Assembly (NCBI RefSeq): GCF_014196925.1
Contig: NZ_JACIEN010000002.1
Location: forward strand, 620,001-684,000
Direction: 5' to 3'
DNA from: Chelatococcus caeni
GTDB lineage: Bacteria; Pseudomonadota; Alphaproteobacteria; Rhizobiales; Beijerinckiaceae
Length of the DNA: 64,000 nt
Of this stretch, positions 60,391-64,000 are shown one piece after another. Below the pieces are notes generated by a model, which was not told the DNA's origin, ran no database searches, and was given only the letters and a program-made list of their open reading frames with translations. The stretch's first letter is position 1; the number at the start of each line of letters is the position of its first letter. Both the position numbers and the translations under genes were made by a program.

Positions 60391-60826
60391 GGGGCGCGTC
60401 TCCCATCTCGATCCATGCCCAGGCGATGCAGCGCTCGTAATCAGCTAACCACGAGGCGGCCGGGATAAGCAGATCGGGATTATCGATCCGCACCGCGAGC
60501 CATGGCGCATCAGGCATTGGGCCGATATCTCCCGCGCTCGCCTTATGGAGGCTACGCCACAGCTTGTCCGCGCCCCGCGATCGAGGCGCGACGCCGAGGG
60601 TCGCCAGCGGCATGCCGTCGCCATCCTCGACCGTCGCCACGAGAAATCCACCGTGCGATGTGGCGCGCAGGCGATACGGCGCGAGCGTCGGGACCGGATC
60701 GCGGCCGTCCTCGAGCGCTCGCGACAAATGCACCCGCATGGCGCGCAATACGTGCTCCGGTATCTCGTCTCGCGGCGAGCGTCGGCTATGGCCGGTGTCG
60801 ATGGTATAATGCCAGAGATAGGTCAT
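60383..60826 (-). CDS. Hypothetical protein, 147 residues
   Basis: A soluble alpha/beta protein with IPEHVLRAMRVHLSRALEDG and a Trp-rich end (ASWLADYERCIAWAWIEMGD). I do not recognise it. The ATG overlaps the stop of the gene before it (ATGA), so the two are coupled. Confidence 0.7.
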   Translation of the reverse strand: MTYLWHYTIDTGHSRRSPRDEIPEHVLRAMRVHLSRALEDGRDPVPTLAPYRLRATSHGGFLVATVEDGDGMPLATLGVAPRSRGADKLWRSLHKASAGDIGPMPDAPWLAVRIDNPDLLIPAASWLADYERCIAWAWIEMGDAPRG

Positions 60827-61218
60827 GCGGGGGCGCCCTCTTTGGCGTATTTGACTGTGATAATCCCCTTGAGGATCGGCAGTATCTTGCGCATCTCGCG
60901 CCACCGCTCCGCCGGCACGGACCACATCCAGACGTGCCCCTCTCTGACCAGGCCGCGCGGCCATTTACGGGCACCCTGAACGCTCTCGATCAGGCGCACG
61001 CACCGACTGTCCGGTGGCAACGCGACCTCGAAGCCGGGCGCGCCATCCAAGAGCACGGCCCTCCCATGGAGGGTGCAGCTATAGACGGGTCTGCCCGTCG
61101 GACGCTTGCCAACCGGATGGCTGGTATATCGTGGGCCTCCGCCCAGGTCTCGCCATGCCGACCAGTCCTCGAAAAAGGCCCCGTCTCTGAGCCTTTGGGT
61201 CTCGGGTGAGACGTCCAC
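60823..61218 (-). CDS. Hypothetical protein, 131 residues
   Basis: The GTG at 61218 is chosen because GGAGG stands seven bases upstream, inside the end of the previous gene. The protein is beta-rich (VYSCTLHGRAVLLDGAPGFE) with several Trp. No known domain is seen. It belongs to the leftward cassette under the promoter near 61901-61928. Confidence 0.65.
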   Translation of the reverse strand: MDVSPETQRLRDGAFFEDWSAWRDLGGGPRYTSHPVGKRPTGRPVYSCTLHGRAVLLDGAPGFEVALPPDSRCVRLIESVQGARKWPRGLVREGHVWMWSVPAERWREMRKILPILKGIITVKYAKEGAPA

Positions 61219-61220
61219 GA

Positions 61221-61466
61221 TCAAGCCTCCTCGCGCGTCCGGTAGCCGGTCAGGTACTTCGCGGCATGGATCAACTCGTAACCGATGGCGCGGCCATGCA
61301 CCTGCGCATCCATGCCGATCCACGCCCATTGGGAGCCGTCGTCGCGGCCATGCCGGCTGCGCCAGCCGCGGCCGCGGGTGATCTTGGCCTCGAGGTAGAG
61401 ACCGGCCTGACGGCCGGCCTCGACCAGGGAAAGGAGCGCCATGCGAGGGCGGGGAGCGACGAACAT
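61221..61466 (-). CDS. Hypothetical protein, 81 residues
   Basis: A small basic protein with RQAGLYLEAKITRGRGWRSR and DGSQWAWIGMDAQVHGRAIG. The function is unknown. Its ATG overlaps the stop of the preceding gene, and its own end holds the ribosome site of the next. Confidence 0.65.
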   Translation of the reverse strand: MFVAPRPRMALLSLVEAGRQAGLYLEAKITRGRGWRSRHGRDDGSQWAWIGMDAQVHGRAIGYELIHAAKYLTGYRTREEA

Positions 61467-61840
61467 CAGCGGACCTCCTTCGCGAGGGCAGCAAGACCCA
61501 GGTCGCGGCGGTCGATCCACCATTTGGCGCCCGACTGCGCGAAGATCTTGATGAGGGCCCGTTCGCCGGCGAGCTTCTCGGTGAGGGCGGCCGCCTTGGC
61601 CTTGGTCTCATCGATCCACTCGGCCGGATCGTCGAGGCGGATCGGGCCAACGCTCATGCCGTGCGCCTGAGCGGCGCGAGCGACCATGTCGGCGACCTCG
61701 TCAAGCGCCTTGGCGCGGATGTCCTTGGCCCAGGCGACCTGCTTTTCGGAGCCCACGAGTTCCGGCGCCTCGACGAGCTCGACGCGATAGCCGGTGTAGG
61801 CGCTGCCGTTGTCCTTGAGGGTGACGACGAGGCGGGTCAT
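61466..61840 (-). CDS. Hypothetical protein, 124 residues, first gene after the palindromic promoter
   Basis: This begins with a beta hairpin (MTRLVVTLKDNGSAYTGYRV) and is helical after that. I do not recognise it. The ATG at 61840 lies 60 bases after a promoter with a built-in palindrome. It overlaps the following gene by one base. Confidence 0.65.
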   Translation of the reverse strand: MTRLVVTLKDNGSAYTGYRVELVEAPELVGSEKQVAWAKDIRAKALDEVADMVARAAQAHGMSVGPIRLDDPAEWIDETKAKAAALTEKLAGERALIKIFAQSGAKWWIDRRDLGLAALAKEVR

Positions 61841-61900
61841 CTTTGTATCCTTCCCACTGTTGGCCCCGAGGAGCGGGCTCAGCGCGTCGCTGATGGAATT

Positions 61901-61928
61901 AACATACACCGTTATGGTGTATAGTCAA
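61901..61928 (-). promoter_or_regulatory. Promoter with palindromic operator
   Basis: On the minus strand TTGACT (61923-61928) and TATGTT (61901-61906) are 16 bases apart. ATACACCGTTATGGTGTAT (61904-61922), with 7-bp perfect arms, fills the spacer and touches the -10. A dimeric repressor there would close the promoter. The -35 overlaps the stop of the upstream gene. Confidence 0.6.
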
Positions 61929-62200
61929 GCGCCGCCTCGCTCCTCGGCGGTCTTCCACGCTGGGCGAGGATCCGGGTGCACTGTGAGCTGGACGCGCTTG
62001 CCGCCGCAGGCCTTGCATCTGAGGAGCGGCGCCAGGTGCTTGTGCAGGGTGCTGTGATCCGGGCCAAGGCGCTCGGCGAGGGCGTGCAGGTCAAGCTCCT
62101 GCGAGTGTCGGCAGTCGAGATTGAGGCAGTACGCCGTGATGCGGTGCCCGTACCGAATGCACTGTGCGATCGTGGCGATCGTGATCGAGCGGCCCGACAT
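61925..62200 (-). CDS. LexA-controlled zinc-knuckle/HTH-like small protein
   Basis: The 91-residue protein has CLNLDCRHSQELDLHALAER, then LGPDHSTLHKHLAPLLRCKA with CKACGG: two Cys pairs that probably hold zinc around a helix-turn-helix-like core. AGGAGG precedes the ATG. A perfect LexA box overlaps its promoter, so it should be made after DNA damage. An SOS-induced antirepressor or regulator is a fair hypothesis; the family function is not known to me. Confidence 0.7.
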   Translation of the reverse strand: MSGRSITIATIAQCIRYGHRITAYCLNLDCRHSQELDLHALAERLGPDHSTLHKHLAPLLRCKACGGKRVQLTVHPDPRPAWKTAEERGGA

Positions 62201-62224
62201 GATACCCTCCTGTTCGGAAGGGGC

Positions 62225-62255
62225 GTTCTTGTATCGTTCTCATGTGGGAGGTCAA
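62225..62255 (-). promoter_or_regulatory. LexA (SOS) box over a leftward promoter
   Basis: GTTC-TTGTATC-GTTC (62225-62239) matches the alphaproteobacterial LexA consensus GTTCN7GTTC exactly. On the minus strand TTGACC (62250-62255) and TACAAG (62228-62233) are 16 bases apart, so the box covers the -10. LexA cleavage would switch on 61925-62200. Confidence 0.75.
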
Positions 62256-62266
62256 GCGGCGAGGCG

Positions 62267-62920
62267 CTACTCCGGGCGCTCCGGCGGCGGCACGATCGCC
62301 AACATGTCGTCGGGCAGTGGGCGTTGCAGCTCGCGGGCGATCTCCCACGGCGCCGTCATCCACGTCTCGACCTCTTCGGCGTCTGTGAGGATCACCGGCA
62401 TGGCCTTGGGATGGATCGGTGCGACCACAGCGTTTGGCGGGCAGGTCAAGAAGCCATAAAGCTCAAAGTCTCTCTCGCCGTCCCGCACCTTCTTGACGCC
62501 GCGCCACGGCGCCCAAATGCCTGCGAAGAACATGATCGGCCGCTCATCGCGGTGTGCGAACCAGGCGTTCGGTGTCCGCTGCCCCTCGACCTTGGCCGCC
62601 GGGTTTGGCTCGGCGAACCTGGAGAACGGCACGACGCAGCGGCTCTCGGGGCCGAGCCACCGGCGCCAGTGCGGCGAGCTCGTGTTGCGGATGTTAGTCA
62701 CGCCGGGGTCGTAGTTTTTGATGAAGGCCGGCGGCGAGGGCATGCCCCAGGTCGCCATGACCATCTCACGCTCACCGTCCGCCCCGACGCGGACGACAGG
62801 TGCGAGCGTGCCGGGATAGATGTCGCGCGACGGTTCGTTCCAGCCGCTTCGGTCGACCATGCCGCGCGTAAGGTCAAGGATCGCTTCGCGGTTGCTCCGG
62901 ACATTGTAGAGATTGCACAT
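62267..62920 (-). CDS. SOS response-associated peptidase-like (SRAP / YedK-HMCES)
   Basis: SRAP proteins crosslink through Cys2 to abasic sites in single-stranded DNA and protect them. This 217-residue protein starts MCNLYN, so Cys2 is exposed after Met removal. Asn76 (TNIRNTSS), Glu104 and His170 (PIHPKAMPVIL) complete the site. ATG 62920 is chosen for this reason and has GGAG upstream; the frame is open to 62956. In the excised circle it would lie directly after int, 36 bases behind its stop, in one transcription unit. Confidence 0.93.
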   Translation of the reverse strand: MCNLYNVRSNREAILDLTRGMVDRSGWNEPSRDIYPGTLAPVVRVGADGEREMVMATWGMPSPPAFIKNYDPGVTNIRNTSSPHWRRWLGPESRCVVPFSRFAEPNPAAKVEGQRTPNAWFAHRDERPIMFFAGIWAPWRGVKKVRDGERDFELYGFLTCPPNAVVAPIHPKAMPVILTDAEEVETWMTAPWEIARELQRPLPDDMLAIVPPPERPE

Positions 62921-62956
62921 GGGCGGCTCCTCGTCGGCTCGCCGCCATTTCATCAA

Positions 62957-63061
62957 TCAAGCGGCCAGTTCGGCAACCTCATTCGGCGCGCCGAACCCGC
63001 GCCACAATCCGAGGTCAATGATTTCAACGGCTTGCGTTCGGCTATAGCGGCCGAAACGGGC
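62957..63061 (-). CDS. Alternative C-terminal coding tail of the integrase (excised form)
   Basis: This is not an independent gene. When attL and attR are rejoined, integrase residues 1-533 read in frame into this segment, which codes for 34 residues and then TGA at 62957-62959. The tail begins ARFGRYSRTQAVEI and ends GAPNEVAELAA. In the prophage it is fused instead to a decayed host frame. The LAA end resembles the ssrA degron. Confidence 0.75.
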   Translation of the reverse strand, partial: ARFGRYSRTQAVEIIDLGLWRGFGAPNEVAELAA

Positions 63062-63073
63062 CTCCGCTACCAC
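63037..63073. other. Right attachment site (attR)
   Basis: It contains the phage arm TTCGGCTATAG (63037-63047) and the core CCTCCGCTACCAC (63061-63073). Identity with attL starts exactly at 63061/2407. Host DNA begins after about 63062. Confidence 0.8.
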
Positions 63074-63245
63074 CTTTCCCCACACCCCACGCACGCCGTT
63101 CGGATAGGCCGTCTCCCCGAGGAGGGCATTGAGCCGGCCGGCGATCTCGACCTGGACCCCGCCCGGCTTCGAGGGATCGCGAGACGACCAGCCTGTCGAT
63201 CTCGCGGTCGAGTTCTCCCATCCTGGGTTGGAGCCGGCTCGGCAC
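63063..63245 (-). pseudogene. Decayed serine integrase C-terminus in host DNA
   Basis: Read towards the tRNA, the frame VEIAGRLNALLGETAYPNGV matches IRIMGVLTALTGQQIWPSGV of the present integrase in pattern, and both end VVAE at the att core. A second frame just upstream has GELDREIDRLV, a typical integrase coiled-coil piece, so a frameshift separates them. An older related element probably used this tRNA before. Confidence 0.6.
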
Positions 63246-63726
63246 GCAGCTTCTCGATGATCGCGTCGTCGTCGGGATAGCTCCGGAAACCGCCGTCGGC
63301 GTCGACGACGCTCGTCATCCCGAGGCTGTTCCGCTCGCGCATGCAATGGCGGGACGAATTGATCTGGTACTCGCAATCCAGCTTCGGCCCCTTTGGCCAG
63401 CGGCGAACAGAGGATCGTCGCATTGGGCTGCGCCGGCAGCAGCCTGGTCGGATTGCCGGCGTCATCTCCTGAGACCTCTATGACCGAGCGATGGCACGGT
63501 ACGCGCCTCGCCACGATGTTCCGGGGCAGGAATCCGTCTGCGGCGGCAATCGGCCCGCAAGATCGGCACTTGCGCAGCAGCTTCCGCGCCGCAGCACGTT
63601 CGCCAACCCGCTAGAACCATCACGCGAAAAGCAGGTGGCAAGCGTTGCGACCCGGTGAGAGCGCCGCTACGAAAGACTCCTGCCATTTCGGGTATCCGCT
63701 CAACCTGGTTTGGAAGGAGACGTGCA
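63246..63726. other. Host stretch with no intact gene
   Basis: No intact gene is supported. A minus-strand frame reads [20 protein letters not shown] and later fragments, perhaps further decayed mobile-element genes with frameshifts. The last 30 bases carry the ribosome site of the next gene. Confidence 0.4.
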
Positions 63727-64000
63727 ATGGCAACCATCACCACATCCGACGGGACCACCCTCTTCTACAAGGATTGGGGACCGAAAGACGCGCAGCCTAT
63801 CGTGTTTCACCATGGCTGGCCGCTCAGCGCCGAGGACTGGGACAACCAGATGCTGTTCTTCCTGTCCGAAGGCTACCGAGTGATCGCGCATGATCGGCGC
63901 GGCCACGGCCGGTCCGACCAGACCGACACCGGCAACGACATGGACACATATGCCGCGGACGTGGCTGAGATCGCCAAGGCGCTCGATCTGCGCGACGCGG
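63727..64000 (+). CDS. Alpha/beta hydrolase, chloroperoxidase-like (cut by window end)
   Basis: The first 91 residues are in the window. The start [18 protein letters not shown], then [16 protein letters not shown] (oxyanion-hole region) and [14 protein letters not shown], are typical of cofactor-free haloperoxidase/arylesterase-type hydrolases. AAGGAG precedes the ATG. The catalytic Ser, Asp and His should lie beyond the window. It is host DNA. Confidence 0.9.
   Translation, partial: MATITTSDGTTLFYKDWGPKDAQPIVFHHGWPLSAEDWDNQMLFFLSEGYRVIAHDRRGHGRSDQTDTGNDMDTYAADVAEIAKALDLRDA

Overview
The window is high-GC DNA from an alphaproteobacterium, probably of the Hyphomicrobiales. The evidence is an elongator tRNA-Met of the alphaproteobacterial type, a perfect alphaproteobacterial LexA box (GTTC-N7-GTTC), a GcrA-family regulator, and proteins whose style matches rhizobial prophages. 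Nearly all of it (about 2407-63062, 60.7 kb) is one intact-looking tailed prophage in the 3' end of the tRNA-Met gene. Host DNA flanks it: mnmA, a PmtA-like methyltransferase and the tRNA on the left; a decayed integrase remnant and the start of an alpha/beta hydrolase on the right.

Layout of the prophage. (1) 2375-17815, minus strand: a large serine integrase overlapping the tRNA, then a long overlapping early-left gene set. It includes a secreted nuclease, MazG-like, ASCH, HNH and DUF5131 proteins, a cytosine methyltransferase with a repeat-built recognition region, a J-domain protein, a DnaQ-like exonuclease, a probable annealing protein and a YqaJ exonuclease. One promoter at about 17842-17870 appears to drive it. 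(2) 17816-19171: the switch, with a CI/LexA-type S24 repressor facing a small Cro-like protein and shared GTTGAC half-sites. (3) 19189-29424: mostly plus-strand early-right genes, including GcrA, a helicase-DNA methyltransferase fusion, a RuvC-like nuclease and a primase-helicase, followed by a 22-bp-spaced iteron array and three DnaA boxes that look like an origin. (4) 29990-53948: head and contractile-tail genes in order: terminase, DUF1073 portal, MuF, DUF2213, DUF2184 capsid, neck, DUF3383 sheath, DUF3277 tube, frameshifted tail chaperone, tape measure, baseplate and fibres. (5) 53951-56851, minus strand: a cargo operon of an ABC polysaccharide exporter (Wzm/Wzt) and a glycosyltransferase-like/methyltransferase protein, suggesting surface conversion of the lysogen. 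(6) 57130-59228: endolysin, overlapping spanins and a holin candidate. (7) 59311-62920, minus strand: a membrane cargo gene, a small HTH gene, a LexA-controlled cassette and an SRAP protein.

The most unusual feature is at the attachment sites. The crossover lies inside the integrase reading frame. In the prophage the integrase ends in a tRNA-encoded tail (-PPTRGL). Rejoining attL and attR on paper gives, in the same frame, a 34-residue tail ending -ELAA, whose last three residues match the end of the ssrA degradation tag. Integration would therefore remove a possible degron from the integrase. Excision would place the SRAP gene directly behind int. An exact 11-bp inverted repeat split between the two ends supports the inferred attP.

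Assignments come from reading the sequence and from memory of protein families. No search was run.
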